Shown: piece by piece, positions 1 to 11,600 of the stretch
How positions within the stretch are numbered: the first letter of the stretch is position 1
How the letters are laid out: every line of letters begins with the position of its first letter
Source: [Haemophilus] felis
Lineage (GTDB): Bacteria; Pseudomonadota; Gammaproteobacteria; Enterobacterales; Pasteurellaceae
Length of the DNA: 62,711 bases
Direction of reading: 5' to 3'
Assembly (NCBI GenBank): GCA_002015125.1
Contig: MUYB01000035.1
Span: 1 to 62,711, forward strand
Notes under the pieces: model-generated
Told to the model about the DNA's origin: nothing
The model's input: only the letters and a program-made list of their open reading frames with translations
Databases searched by the model: none
Program-made: the position numbers and the translations under genes

Positions 1-89
1 AAGTTGTGGACTATAAAAAAGTGCGCCAGAAAACAACTTCCAACGCACTTTTTTACGATCCAGATCGCAGAATTGAAATTTATATTTAA
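1..89 (+). CDS. 3' end of an unrecognised gene
   Basis: An open frame enters from the left edge (first full codon at 3) and stops at TAA 87-89, leaving 28 codons rich in charged residues (ending RRIEIYI). The composition looks like a real protein end rather than random frame: it is followed by an intergenic palindrome and then a new gene. I do not recognise the family and give no function. Confidence 0.45.
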   Translation, partial: VVDYKKVRQKTTSNALFYDPDRRIEIYI

Positions 90-107
90 AACTTCTTGGT
101 GAACATT

Positions 108-163
108 ATTTTAGGGGCTGTAGTAGATTAGCATCAATGCTATACTACTACAGCCCCTAAAAT
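108..163. repeat. 56-bp near-perfect palindrome
   Basis: The arms 108-126 and 145-163 are perfectly complementary (19 bp). After two mismatched positions the inner arms 129-134 and 137-142 pair again (6 bp) around a 2-base centre. No U-run follows on either strand, so it is not a standard intrinsic terminator. It could be an extragenic palindromic repeat, a cruciform or protein-binding site, or a degenerate mobile element end. It lies between the partial gene and lysO. Confidence 0.75.
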
Positions 164-252
164 TAAGCAGGGCGATGCTCACATTGAATCCCTTTACTAT
201 TATTTAGTATCTAGTACTATAAAAGTTCTTGTTTATTTTAGGAAATATCAAA

Positions 253-1161
253 ATGTACGAAGGATTACTGATTGTTCTAGGGCCGTTATTTACTGGTTAT
301 TTGATAAAAACGAGCAATAACGTTTATTTAAAATCAATTAATAAAATTGTGATGTTGTTGCTATACATCATTCTTTTTTTAATGGGATATTCTCTAGGGC
401 AATTAGATAACTTAGCGACTAAGTTACCTATTATTGCAGTTTCTGCCTTTACTTTTGCCGTTATTATTCAATCAAGTAATCTAGTCGGATTGATGATTTA
501 TGACAGGTTTTATCCACTTCCATTAAAGGCACATAATTCTTTTCAAATTTCACGTTGGAAGCTTTTACTAGACTCTGGGAAGCTTTGTTCAATGGTATTA
601 CTAGGATTTTTTGTTGGTTATTTTTCTAAAGGAGTCATTTCTCTCCTTTTTGGTTCAAGCACTTATATTCTCGTTTGCTTGATTTTTCTTGTTGGCGTCC
701 AACTGCGTAACAATGGAATATCTTTACGCCAAGTTTTATTTAATAAACGGGGAATGATAACTGGGTTTATTTTTGCCTTTACATCATTATTAGGAGGCGT
801 GGTTGCGGCGCTAGTATTAAACTTGCCCATAACTCAGGGACTTGCTATTGCTTCAGGTTTTGGTTGGTATTCTTTATCTAGCGTAGTAATAAATGATGCT
901 TGGGGTCCGATGTTTGGTAGTATTGCGTTTTTTAACGATCTTTCTCGTGAAATTTTCAGCTTATTTTGCATTCCATTTTTAATGGCCAATTATCGCTCAA
1001 GTGCTGTGGGAATTTCAGGTGCAACGGCGTTAGATTGTTCTTTACCGATTATTCAGAAATCCGGTGGTATTGAAGTTGTTCCTTTAGCCATTAGCTTTGG
1101 ATTTGTAACCAATATTTTACCGCCCATTTTATTGGTATTTTTTTCCTCTATTCCAATTTAA
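253..1161 (+). CDS. lysO: LysO-type lysine exporter
   Basis: Inner-membrane protein of the LysO (YbjE) family, which exports L-lysine and related compounds. The 302-residue product is almost entirely hydrophobic (about eight membrane segments) and carries the family stretch LVGVQLRNNGISLRQ, then SGFGWYSL, and a C-terminal GATALDCSLPIIQ region. The ATG at 253 is chosen over an upstream in-frame start at 229 because AGGA at 239-242 lies at a good distance and family members begin M-x-x-G-L-L-I. It is monocistronic, ending in a terminator shared with convergent purA. Confidence 0.88.
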   Translation: MYEGLLIVLGPLFTGYLIKTSNNVYLKSINKIVMLLLYIILFLMGYSLGQLDNLATKLPIIAVSAFTFAVIIQSSNLVGLMIYDRFYPLPLKAHNSFQISRWKLLLDSGKLCSMVLLGFFVGYFSKGVISLLFGSSTYILVCLIFLVGVQLRNNGISLRQVLFNKRGMITGFIFAFTSLLGGVVAALVLNLPITQGLAIASGFGWYSLSSVVINDAWGPMFGSIAFFNDLSREIFSLFCIPFLMANYRSSAVGISGATALDCSLPIIQKSGGIEVVPLAISFGFVTNILPPILLVFFSSIPI

Positions 1162-1174
1162 TTCCTATAAACAA

Positions 1175-1208
1175 AAAAAGCTATTAGTGTGAAAACTAAT
1201 AGCTTTTT
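1175..1208. terminator. bidirectional terminator lysO/purA
   Basis: A 13-bp perfect stem (1175-1187 with 1196-1208) has A-runs on the left and T-runs on the right, so it can terminate both convergent genes. Confidence 0.88.
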
Positions 1209-1226
1209 GATACATCAATTTAACAA

Positions 1227-2618
<1,392 letters not shown>

Positions 2619-2684
2619 TTATGGATTTAATTGATTTCAGTTAAAGTAATCAAAACTTAAAAAGAGATTCTTTCATCATGAGGA

Positions 2685-3767
2685 TTAATCTATATATTCA
2701 GTTAATACTCGAGGAGTTAACTTAGTAATAAGCTCATAGCTTAAAATACCGCTAATTTGCGCAATTTCTTCTATTGGCAATTCTTTCCCCCAAAGTATCA
2801 CTTCATCTCCCACTTTATCTTGACTATCTATGCCGAGATCGACGGTCATCATATCCATAGAAACGCGACCGACAATGGGCACTCGACGACCATTAAGATA
2901 AACAGGTGTGCCAGTAGGCACATCTCTTGGATAACCATCGCCATAACCAATTGCCACCACACCAATTTTGGTATCTCGATCACTTACCCAATGTCCTCCA
3001 TAACCCACAGGTTCACCTTTTTGATGATCTTTAATGGAAATCAAAGATGAAGTTAATGTCATCACCGGCGTTAAATTATATTCTTTTGCAGAGACATTTA
3101 TTGGTGAGATGCCATACATAATAATCCCAGGACGAATCCAATCTAAGTGAGATTGTTGCCAGAATAAAATACCGCCTGAAGCAGCTATACTACGCTGCCC
3201 TTGCTTATCTCCAGTGCTTTGCAAAAAGCGTGATAATTGAATGTTCGTGTAATCAGAATCTAATTCATCAGCTCGACTAAAATGACTCACAAAGCCAATA
3301 TCTTTATAGACGTTATCCGAAGCTTTTAGCGCCTGATAAAACCAATCCACTTGTTCTAACGCCACCCCTAAGCGGTGCATACCTGTATCGATTTTTAACC
3401 AAACTTTAATAGGGTGCGGTAAATTAGCTTGCTGAAGTGCTTGTAACTGTTCCAAATTATGTACCACCGTTTGGATATTATTAACGGCGATAATCGGCAA
3501 ATCTTTTGCAGAAAAAAATCCTTCAAGCAACAAAATTGGTTTAGTAATACCATTGGAACGTAAACTTAGCGCTTCTTCCAAACGAGCTACACCAAAACAA
3601 TCCACCATATCTTCAATAGCAGAAGAAACAAATACCACGCCATGCCCATAAGCATTAGCTTTTACCACGGCAATAATTTTACTATTCGGTGCTTTTTGCT
3701 TGATTGTCTGAAGATTATGTTTTAACGCAAGAGAACTAATCTTTGCAGTTGCGGGTTTCATATCCAT
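2685..3767 (-). CDS. alr: Alanine racemase
   Basis: PLP enzyme interconverting L- and D-alanine for peptidoglycan. The 360-residue product has the PLP lysine in VVKANAYGHG (Lys36), the LKIDTGMHRLG and HFSRAD blocks, the PGIIMYGISP tyrosine loop and VSMDMMTVDLG near the end. Its ATG overlaps the dnaB stop (TAATG), so the two genes are translationally coupled. A second ATG two codons in is possible, but the first gives the expected length. Confidence 0.96.
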   Translation of the reverse strand: MDMKPATAKISSLALKHNLQTIKQKAPNSKIIAVVKANAYGHGVVFVSSAIEDMVDCFGVARLEEALSLRSNGITKPILLLEGFFSAKDLPIIAVNNIQTVVHNLEQLQALQQANLPHPIKVWLKIDTGMHRLGVALEQVDWFYQALKASDNVYKDIGFVSHFSRADELDSDYTNIQLSRFLQSTGDKQGQRSIAASGGILFWQQSHLDWIRPGIIMYGISPINVSAKEYNLTPVMTLTSSLISIKDHQKGEPVGYGGHWVSDRDTKIGVVAIGYGDGYPRDVPTGTPVYLNGRRVPIVGRVSMDMMTVDLGIDSQDKVGDEVILWGKELPIEEIAQISGILSYELITKLTPRVLTEYID

Positions 3768-5173
3768 TAGTAATCATCTCTTACATATTGTTCTGCGAGG
3801 TTATCGAAACGTGAATATTCACCTTGGAAAGCAAGGCGCACTTTACCAATTGGCCCATTACGTTGTTTACCAATAATAATCTCTGCTACGCCTCGATCAT
3901 CAGACTCAGGGTTATACACCTGATCACGATAAATAAACATAATCAAATCCGCATCTTGTTCAATAGAACCTGATTCACGCAAATCCGAGTTCACAGGTCG
4001 TTTATCGGCGCGATTTTCAAGGGAACGGTTAAGCTGTGATAATGCGATAACTGGTACATTTAATTCTTTTGCTAAGGCTTTTAAAGAACGAGAAATTTCA
4101 GCAATTTCTAAAGTTCTATTATCTCCAAATCCGGGCGCTCGCATTAATTGCAAATAGTCCACCATAATCAAACTTAACCCATTATTTTCACGATATATTC
4201 GTCTCGCTCGAGAACGCACTTCCGTCGGCGTTAAGCCCGATGAATCATCAATGTACAGATTCGGTTTCTCATTAAATAATCTTAATGTTGTGCCAATTTT
4301 CGCCCAATCAGAATTATCTAATCCTTGTCCACTACGAATTTTCGTTTGTTCAACTCGAGATAAAGAGGCCAAACTACGAATCATTATAGATTCCGCTGGC
4401 ATCTCTAAACTAAATACCAACACAGGTTTCTCACTTTTTAGTGCGGCATTTTCACATAGATTCATAGCAAAGGTTGTTTTCCCCATGGAAGGACGCGCTG
4501 CGATAATAATCAAATCGGAAGGCTGTAAACCTGAAGTTTTACGATCAAGGGCATCAAATCCTGTACTTACTCCAGTAATACCGTCATGCCCTTCCATTTG
4601 ACTTAATAATTCAATGCGATCAATGGTTCTTTCTAAGATCTTACACACATTTTGCGGCCCTTCGTGAGAAGTTGTTCGTTTCTCAGAAATAGCAAAAACC
4701 TTACGTTCAGCTTCATCTAAAATATCTTTTACTTCTGCACCCTTAGTATTGTAACAACTTTCTGCAACTTCATGACTTACCCCAATTAAATCACGCAATA
4801 CTGCACGATCACGAACGATTTGCGCATAAGAACTGACATTTGAAATACTTGGTGTGTTCTTTGACAATTCCGCAAGATAAGCAAGTCCACCGACGCTATC
4901 GCTAAGATCTTTTTCTTTTAAGTATTCGTTTAAATTAACTAAATCGATTGGCTTTCCAAGACGAACTAAATTCTCCATTTCTTGGAAAATAACTTTGTGT
5001 ACTGCCAGATAAAAATCTTCTGCAATTAATAAATCGCTGACATTATCCCAATGGTTTGGGTTAATTAAGATACTTCCTAATACAGATTGTTCTGCTTCAA
5101 TAGAATGAGGTGGCACAATCCCCTGTGAGTCTTTTCTCACTTGAGAGTCTTGTTGTTTGTTATTTTTTGCCAT
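3767..5173 (-). CDS. dnaB: Replicative DNA helicase DnaB
   Basis: Hexameric 5'-3' helicase at the replication fork. The N-terminal DnaB domain begins at PPHSIEAEQSVLGSIL. The RecA-like C-terminal domain has Walker A RPSMGKTTFAMN, Walker B LIMVDYLQLM and the arginine-finger region near SQLNRSLENR. The product is 468 residues from the ATG at 5173. An upstream TTG at 5224 keeps the frame open, but M-A-K plus a short polar leader looks like the family start. No clear ribosome site precedes either candidate, so the start is less sure than the function. Confidence 0.95.
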   Translation of the reverse strand: MAKNNKQQDSQVRKDSQGIVPPHSIEAEQSVLGSILINPNHWDNVSDLLIAEDFYLAVHKVIFQEMENLVRLGKPIDLVNLNEYLKEKDLSDSVGGLAYLAELSKNTPSISNVSSYAQIVRDRAVLRDLIGVSHEVAESCYNTKGAEVKDILDEAERKVFAISEKRTTSHEGPQNVCKILERTIDRIELLSQMEGHDGITGVSTGFDALDRKTSGLQPSDLIIIAARPSMGKTTFAMNLCENAALKSEKPVLVFSLEMPAESIMIRSLASLSRVEQTKIRSGQGLDNSDWAKIGTTLRLFNEKPNLYIDDSSGLTPTEVRSRARRIYRENNGLSLIMVDYLQLMRAPGFGDNRTLEIAEISRSLKALAKELNVPVIALSQLNRSLENRADKRPVNSDLRESGSIEQDADLIMFIYRDQVYNPESDDRGVAEIIIGKQRNGPIGKVRLAFQGEYSRFDNLAEQYVRDDY

Positions 5174-5220
5174 AGGAGAAATACCGATTGGAAGAGGAAA
5201 TTCAGAGGCGCTATGATACA

Positions 5221-5252
5221 ACAAACCGCCCCTAGATTTAAGAGCGGTTTGT
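5221..5252 (-). terminator. hairpin between uvrD and dnaB
   Basis: A 9-bp perfect stem (5221-5229 with 5244-5252) lies 51-82 bases past the uvrD stop. The trailing T content is modest, so it may be a weak terminator or an RNA-stability hairpin. Confidence 0.45.
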
Positions 5253-5302
5253 ATAAATGTCTTCGCTTTTTAATGAAGCTACCCATTACGAATAAAACTC
5301 AA

Positions 5303-7483
5303 CTAACGAATTTTTTCTAATTTTGCCAGACTCGCAATTAGCCATTTGATACCTTGATTTTGGAATGCAATTTGCAAACGCGTATTCGGTTCTGAACCTT
5401 CAATATTAATAATCGTTCCTTGCCCAAATTTAGCGTGTAGCACTTTTTGTCCCATTTTCCATTCACTTCCTACGCCGAAAGAGGCGGCAGTTGAAGCTAC
5501 TTTATTTTGATTATAAGCTCGATTAACAGTTCCTCTTAAACGAATTTCTTGTACACAATCTTTCGGTAATTCGGATAAAAAACGAGAAGGCAAATGACGT
5601 TCTTCTTTAGCATATAAACGACGACTTTCTGCATAACACAGGGTTAATTTTTCTCTCGCTCTAGTGATTCCAACATAGGCCAAACGTCTTTCTTCTTCCA
5701 AACGTCCTGGTTCTTCTAAAGAACGATAACTTGGAAAAATATTTTCCTCCATTCCAGTAATAAATACTCGTGGAAATTCTAATCCTTTAGCGGAATGTAG
5801 TGTCATCATTTCCACATATTCTTGATGGGGAGAAGCTTGTTGTTCACCGGCTTCTAACGAAGCGTGAGTTAAAAAAGCGCTCAAATCAGACATTTCATCT
5901 GCATCATCAGGTTTAATGAATTCTTTACAAGCGTTAACCAGTTCTTCTAAGTTTTCAATTCTAGCCTCGCCTTTTTCTCCTTTCTCTTGTTGATACATAT
6001 CATATAAACCTGAATGTTTGATAACAAAATCCGCTTGCGCGAATAAAGGCATTTCCTCAGTATCTCGGGCAAGAGAATGAATTAACTCCATAAAACGCAT
6101 TAGCGCCGTTGCTGCACGACCACTTAATATATTTTCTTGAATAGCAAGTTGCGTAGCTTGCCAAAGGGTTACACTTCGTTCTCTAGTCAAATTGCGGAGT
6201 AAATCTAAAGTTCTATCGCCGATACCACGAGCCGGCGTATTGATTACGCGTTCAAAGGCGGCATCATCTTGAGCATTCGCAATTAAACGTAAATATGCTA
6301 GCGCATCTTTAATTTCTTGACGTTCAAAAAATCGCATACCGCCGTAGATACGATAGGGAATTTGAGAACGAATAAGCGCTTCTTCCAGAACTCGAGATTG
6401 ACTATTGCTGCGATACAATACCGCGCAATCATTTAATTTTCCGCCATTCTCAACCCATTGTTTAATCTGTGAGGAAACAAATAAGGCTTCATCTAACTCA
6501 TTAAAGGCGGCATAAATGCCTACTGGCTCACCTTTATCGCCCTCCGTCCATAAATTTTTACCCATACGATCATCGTTATTGGCAATTAAATGATTCGCAC
6601 TTTGTAAAATATTGCCTGTAGAGCGATAGTTTTGCTCAAGGCGAATGATGCTAGCGCCGGTGAAATCTTTTAAAAAGCGTTGAATATTTTCAACTTCCGC
6701 ACCACGCCAACCATAAATGGATTGGTCATCATCACCTACAATCATTACCTTACCTTGAGTGCCTGCAAGTAATTTGATCCACGCATATTGAATTTTGTTG
6801 GTGTCTTGAAACTCGTCCACCAAAATATGCTGAAAACGCTGTTGATAGCGTTGCAAAATCAGCGGTTTTTTCAAAAATAGTTCATAAGCACGCAGTAATA
6901 ATTCAGCAAAATCCACTAATCCTGAACGATCGCAGGTATCCTGATAAATCTGATAAATCTTAATCCATTCTTTTTCAAAATGATCGGAATCATCAATTTG
7001 ATGGGGTCTTAATCCTTCATCTTTTTTATGATTGATATACCAACAGGCTTGTTTAGGTGGGAAATTTTTTTCATCAAAGTGGTGTAATTTAAGTAAACGT
7101 TTGATCAAACGCTGTTGATCTTCACTGTCTAAAATTTGGAAATCCTGCGGTAAATTGACATCTAAATGGTGAGCGCGTAGTAAACGATGTGCAATGCTAT
7201 GAAAAGTGCCGATCCACATACCAAATAAACGCTGATTAGAATAATTAGCCAGAGTGTGCTCAATACGATGACGCATTTCAGCAGCAGCTTTGTTAGTAAA
7301 AGTAACCGCCATAATGCTACCCTCAGAAATCTGTTCCACCGCGATCAACCACGCAATGCGATGAGTTAATACTCTTGTTTTTCCGCTGCCTGCACCAGCT
7401 AATACCAAATAATTACCTAAAGGGGCTGCTACCGCTTCTCGCTGCTTATCATTTAAGCCGTCTAATAATTCTGCAATTTCCAT
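5303..7483 (-). CDS. uvrD: DNA helicase II UvrD
   Basis: Superfamily 1A 3'-5' helicase used in mismatch and nucleotide-excision repair. It is 726 residues, full length. Motifs run in order: Walker A AGAGSGKT (about 30-37), VTFTNKAAAEM, DEFQDTN, GDDDQSIYGWRGA, LEQNYRST, and TLHSAKGLEFP / VGITRAREKLTL near the C-terminus. The tail ends with the UvrD/PcrA-type KVLHAKFGQGTI module. A LexA box sits 17 bases upstream of the start, so SOS induction is likely. Confidence 0.97.
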   Translation of the reverse strand: MEIAELLDGLNDKQREAVAAPLGNYLVLAGAGSGKTRVLTHRIAWLIAVEQISEGSIMAVTFTNKAAAEMRHRIEHTLANYSNQRLFGMWIGTFHSIAHRLLRAHHLDVNLPQDFQILDSEDQQRLIKRLLKLHHFDEKNFPPKQACWYINHKKDEGLRPHQIDDSDHFEKEWIKIYQIYQDTCDRSGLVDFAELLLRAYELFLKKPLILQRYQQRFQHILVDEFQDTNKIQYAWIKLLAGTQGKVMIVGDDDQSIYGWRGAEVENIQRFLKDFTGASIIRLEQNYRSTGNILQSANHLIANNDDRMGKNLWTEGDKGEPVGIYAAFNELDEALFVSSQIKQWVENGGKLNDCAVLYRSNSQSRVLEEALIRSQIPYRIYGGMRFFERQEIKDALAYLRLIANAQDDAAFERVINTPARGIGDRTLDLLRNLTRERSVTLWQATQLAIQENILSGRAATALMRFMELIHSLARDTEEMPLFAQADFVIKHSGLYDMYQQEKGEKGEARIENLEELVNACKEFIKPDDADEMSDLSAFLTHASLEAGEQQASPHQEYVEMMTLHSAKGLEFPRVFITGMEENIFPSYRSLEEPGRLEEERRLAYVGITRAREKLTLCYAESRRLYAKEERHLPSRFLSELPKDCVQEIRLRGTVNRAYNQNKVASTAASFGVGSEWKMGQKVLHAKFGQGTIINIEGSEPNTRLQIAFQNQGIKWLIASLAKLEKIR

Positions 7484-7499
7484 AACACACTCAATCTAA

Positions 7500-7515
7500 C
7501 TGTATTTTTATACAG
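7500..7515. promoter_or_regulatory. LexA (SOS) box of uvrD
   Basis: CTGTATTTTTATACAG is a CTG-N10-CAG palindrome with an AT core, essentially the gamma-proteobacterial LexA consensus, placed just before uvrD. Confidence 0.88.
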
Positions 7516-7535
7516 CATAATTATAGGGGGAATTC

Positions 7536-8342
7536 TTAAAAAAACAATCTTTCTTTACCACAATATACCGTCGCTCGACCTTTGCGCGTAAACCCAACTA
7601 AGGTCATTTGACTTTGTTCCGCCATTTTCACCGCCAGATCCGTTGCAGCAGAAATCGCCACTAGCATTTCAATACCACAAGTAGCGGCTTTTTGTACCAT
7701 TTCATAACTGGCTCGGCTGGAGGTAAGAACAAAGCCGTCGACGGCGTGTTTAGCGTGCCAGCCAAGCAATTTATCGAGTGCAACGTGGCGTCCAATGTCC
7801 TCTCGTATGGCTAATAAATTACCTTGCGGATCGAAAAATCCCGCAGCGTGGGTTGCTCCGCTGAGTTTGCCGAGTTGCTGAGCTTGTTGTAATGCGTCAA
7901 GGCAGGCGTCGAGCTGGTTGAGATCAATTTGAAAACGGTAAGGAAACACTGGCAAATTTTTGTATACTTGTTGTAATTGTTCCGTTCCGCAAATACCACA
8001 GCCTGTGCGTCCTGTAAGGTTGCGGCGGCGTTCTTTCAGTGCTTGAAAACAGCGTGAGGCGAGCTCAATTTGCACTTCAATGCCTTGCGTTAATGGATTA
8101 ATGTCGATGCCGTAAATGTCCTTTTTTTTCTCGATAATACCTTCGGAAAGGGAAAATCCCAAGGCGAAATCTTCAAGATCGCAGGGGGTGCACATCATTA
8201 CGGCGTGAGAAATGCCGTTATACACCAACGCTACAGGTAATTCTTGTGCGAGATGATCTTCTTTTGACAAAAAAGAAGGGGACGGCGATGAAATATGTTG
8301 AGCGGTGTGAAGCGTATTTTTATGAAAAACACTAATTTTCAT
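7536..8342 (-). CDS. fdhD: Formate dehydrogenase sulfurtransferase FdhD
   Basis: FdhD passes sulfur from IscS to the molybdenum cofactor so that formate dehydrogenase becomes active. The protein has the family opening [18 protein letters not shown], the essential CGIC cysteine pair within [13 protein letters not shown], and the [13 protein letters not shown] segment. The ATG at 8342 gives 268 residues. An in-frame TTG at 8360 has a better ribosome site (GAGGAA), so the start may lie six codons upstream. It is divergent from the fdxGHI genes it serves. Confidence 0.94.
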   Translation of the reverse strand: MKISVFHKNTLHTAQHISSPSPSFLSKEDHLAQELPVALVYNGISHAVMMCTPCDLEDFALGFSLSEGIIEKKKDIYGIDINPLTQGIEVQIELASRCFQALKERRRNLTGRTGCGICGTEQLQQVYKNLPVFPYRFQIDLNQLDACLDALQQAQQLGKLSGATHAAGFFDPQGNLLAIREDIGRHVALDKLLGWHAKHAVDGFVLTSSRASYEMVQKAATCGIEMLVAISAATDLAVKMAEQSQMTLVGFTRKGRATVYCGKERLFF

Positions 8343-8346
8343 TTTT

Positions 8347-8360
8347 GTGATCTGTGTCAA
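8347..8360. promoter_or_regulatory. possible FNR site between fdhD and fdxG
   Basis: GTGAT-CTGT-GTCAA (on the other strand TTGAC-ACAG-ATCAC) matches the FNR consensus TTGAT-N4-ATCAA at eight of ten half-site positions. Anaerobic control fits formate dehydrogenase-N, but the site overlaps the fdhD start and lies far (about 174 bp) from fdxG. Confidence 0.4.
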
Positions 8361-8533
8361 GGGAATTTCCTCACGGCGTTGAAAAGTTAATAGATTTTAA
8401 CGGCAAATCAGCGTATTCTAACGGAATTTTTAAGCCTTACGCATTGTAGGGTTTGAAATTTTTTGTGCAATCGCAATTTATTCTTTTCCCATTAACGAAA
8501 ATTATCTCTCCACTTGTTGGATAAGGTTTTTCT

Positions 8534-11500
8534 ATGCAGATTAATCGAAGAAAATTCTTCAAGATCTGTGCAGGTACAATGGCGTCTTCGTCGGCGGCGA
8601 TGTTGGGGTTTGCACCCTCAACGGCATTGGCGGCACCTCGGCAATATAAATTGTTGCGGACGAGAGAAACTCGCAATACCTGTACATATTGTGCTGTTGG
8701 CTGTGGAATGTTGTTATACAGTCTTGGCGATGGTGCAATGAATTCCAAAGGCAAATTAATTCATATTGAGGGCGATCCTGATCATCCAGTGAGCCGTGGG
8801 GCGTTGTGCCCGAAAGGGGCGGGAGCGTTGGATTACGTCAACAGTGATCGCCGTGTGATGTATCCTGAAGTGCGTGAAGCGGGTTCAAATGAGTGGAAAC
8901 GTGTGTCTTGGCACGAGGCGATTTCTCGCATTGCTCGCCATATGAAAGACGACCGTGATGCCAACTTCGTTGAGAAAAATGAGAAAGGCGAAACGGTAAA
9001 CCGTTGGATGACCGCAGGTTTCTTAGCTGGTTCTGCGTGTAGTAACGAAACGGGAATTTTAACCCAAAAATTCGTGCGTTCTCTCGGGATCATTTTTACA
9101 GACAACCAAGCGAGTATCTGACACGGACCAACGGTAGCAAGTCTTGCTCCATCATTTGGTCGCGGTGCGATGACCAACCACTGGGTTGATATTAAAAACT
9201 CCGATCTAGTAATCGTTATGGGCGGTAACGCTGCGGAAGCTCACCCTGTTGGGTTCCGCTGGGCGATTGAAGCCAAAAAGCAAAACGGTGCGAAGTTAAT
9301 GGTGGTCGATCCACGCTTTAACCGTACGGCGGCGGTTGCGGATATTTATATGCCACTTCGTTCAGGGACGGATATTGCGTTCCTATCAGGTGTGATTCGC
9401 TATTTGTTGAAAAACGACAAAATCCAACACGAATATGTGAAGCACTACACCAATGCCACTTTCTTGGTAAACGAAAACTTCAAATTTGAAGACGGTTTAT
9501 TCTCGGGCTATGACGAAACCACCCGCAAATATGACCGCACTTCTTGGTCTTACCAATTTGATGAAGAAGGTCAGCCAAAACGTGATATGGCAATGCAAGA
9601 TCCACGTTGTGTGATCAACTTATTGCGTGAACACGTTGAGCGTTATACCCCTGAAATGGTAGAACGTATCACAGGTACACCACAAAAAGATTTCCAAATT
9701 TTCTGTGAGGAAATTGCCAAAACCTCTGCACCAGATAAGGCTGCAACCTTTATGTATGCCTTGGGCTGGACTCAACATACTGTTGGTTCACAAAACATTC
9801 GTACAATGGCGATGATCCAGTTGCTGCTTGGTAATATCGGTGTATCAGGCGGTGGTGTAAACGCCTTGCGTGGACACTCAAACGTACAAGGCATTACCGA
9901 CTTAGGACTGTTCCCAAATCGTCTACCTGCTTATCTTCCATTGCCAACGGAAGCGGATACGAGCTTGCAAGCCTTGTTAGATCGTATTACACCGAAAACG
10001 ATGATGAAAGATCAGGTGAACTACTGGAAAAATACGCCTAACTTCTATGTGAGTATGCTTAAAACTTTCTACGGCGATAAAGCGACCGCAGAAAATGATT
10101 TTGGTATGCACTATTTGCCAAAATTGCCAAAAGGTGGAATGGATCAACTTCGTTATATCGAAGAAATGTATCAAGGCAAAGTGAACGGTTTCTTCTGTCA
10201 AGGGATGAACCCAATTGCCTCTTATCCAAACTCACAGAAAATTATCAAAGCGTTAAGCAATTTGAAATATTTAGTGATCTTCGACCCGCTTGTAACCGAT
10301 ACTTCGGAGTTCTGGAAAAATCACGGCGAATTTAACGATGTGAAAACCGAAGAGATTCAAACAGAAGTGTTCCGTTTGCCAACAACCTGTTTCGTGGAAG
10401 AAGACGGCTCAATCGCTAACTCAGGTCGTTGGTTACAATGGCACTGGAAAGGTGCTGAGCCGCCGGGCGAAGCGAAAACCGACGGTGAAATTCTGTCAGA
10501 ATTGCGTGCAGAGCTTATTCATCTCTATAAAAAAGAAGGCGGAAAAGCACCGCTTGAACCATTAGAAGCAATGGGCTGGAACTACGCTAATCCACTTGAA
10601 CCAAAAGCGGAAGAAGTGGCGAAAGAAGTCAATGGTTACGCCTTAGAAGATGTGAAAGATGCTAACGGCAACGTGATTGTGAAAAAAGGCGAATTGCTTT
10701 CAAGCTTCGCACAAATGCGTGCTGACGGTTCTACATCAGGTTCTTGCTGGATCTATACAGGTCAATGGACACCGAAAGGCAACCAAATGGCGAACCGTGA
10801 TAATTCCGATCCGTCAAACTTAGGTAACACCTTAGGTTGGGCGTTTGCGTGGCCACTTAACCGCCGCGTGCTTTACAACCGTGCAAGTGCGGACTTAGCA
10901 GGTAATCCATTTAACCCGAAACGCCAGTTGATTAAATGGAATGGCAAAAACTGGAACTATGTGGACGTGGCAGACTTCGGTACTGCCCCACCAAATAGCC
11001 CTGTAATGCCATTTATTATGCAACCAGAAGGGGTAGGTGGCTTGTTCGTACGTGAACGTATGGCAGACGGTCCGTTCCCAGAGCATTATGAGCCAATGGA
11101 AACGCCAATCGGCACCAACCCATTACACCCAAATGTAGTACAAAGCCCTGTGGCTCGTATTTTACCAAGCGATAAAGAAGATCTAGGTACAAGCGATGAG
11201 TTCCCATATGTGGGTACGACCTACCGCTTAACCGAACACTTCCACTACTGGACGAAAAACGTGTTGCTCAACGTGATTGCTCAACCAGAACAGTTCGTAG
11301 AAATTGGCGAAGCCTTGGCTGCCGAGAAAGGTATTAAGCACGGCGATGTGGTTAAAGTTAGCTCAAAACGTGGCTACATCAAAGCTGTTGCGGTGGTAAC
11401 TAAACGTATCCGCAGTTTAGTGTCGGACGGCAAGCCAATTCATACGGTGGGGATTCCAATTCACTGGGGATTCGCAGCAACCACAGGGGCGAAGAAAGGT

Positions 11501-11599
11501 TTCTTTGCGAATAACTTAACCGTTCGTACGGGTGATGCAAATACGCAAACGCCTGAATCGAAATGTATGTTAGTGAATATTGAGAAAGTGGGGGCATAA
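8534..11599 (+). CDS. fdxG: Formate dehydrogenase-N major subunit (selenoprotein)
   Basis: Periplasmic catalytic subunit oxidising formate to CO2 and passing electrons to the Fe-S and cytochrome subunits. It is one gene of 1021 residues. The in-frame TGA at 9119-9121 is selenocysteine 196, in NQASI-U-HGPTVAS, exactly where FdnG-type enzymes carry Sec. The N-terminus has a twin-arginine signal (NRRKFFK then ALA), and CTYCAVGC ... CPKG binds a 4Fe-4S cluster. The rest is the molybdopterin-binding body ([15 protein letters not shown]) and the C-terminal dinucleotide-binding domain. It heads fdxG-fdxH-fdxI. Confidence 0.96.
9133..9150 (+). other. Bacterial SECIS hairpin for the fdxG UGA
   Basis: Starting 11 bases after the UGA, the mRNA folds as GG, a bulged U, then AGCAA pairing with UUGCU and CC, with a GUC apical loop. 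The bulged U and GUC loop are the features the SelB elongation factor reads in fdhF/fdnG. This supports Sec insertion rather than a nonsense mutation. Confidence 0.8.
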
Positions 11600-11600
11600 A

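Noticed and set aside
8437..8754. 105-codon reverse ORF over the fdxG start
   Set aside because: It is the shadow of the fdxG signal region and Fe-S motif; no ribosome site or recognisable protein.
9119..9121. Stop codon splitting the formate dehydrogenase gene into two pseudogene halves
   Set aside because: The codon aligns with the known Sec position, frame is kept on both sides, and a SECIS-like hairpin follows.
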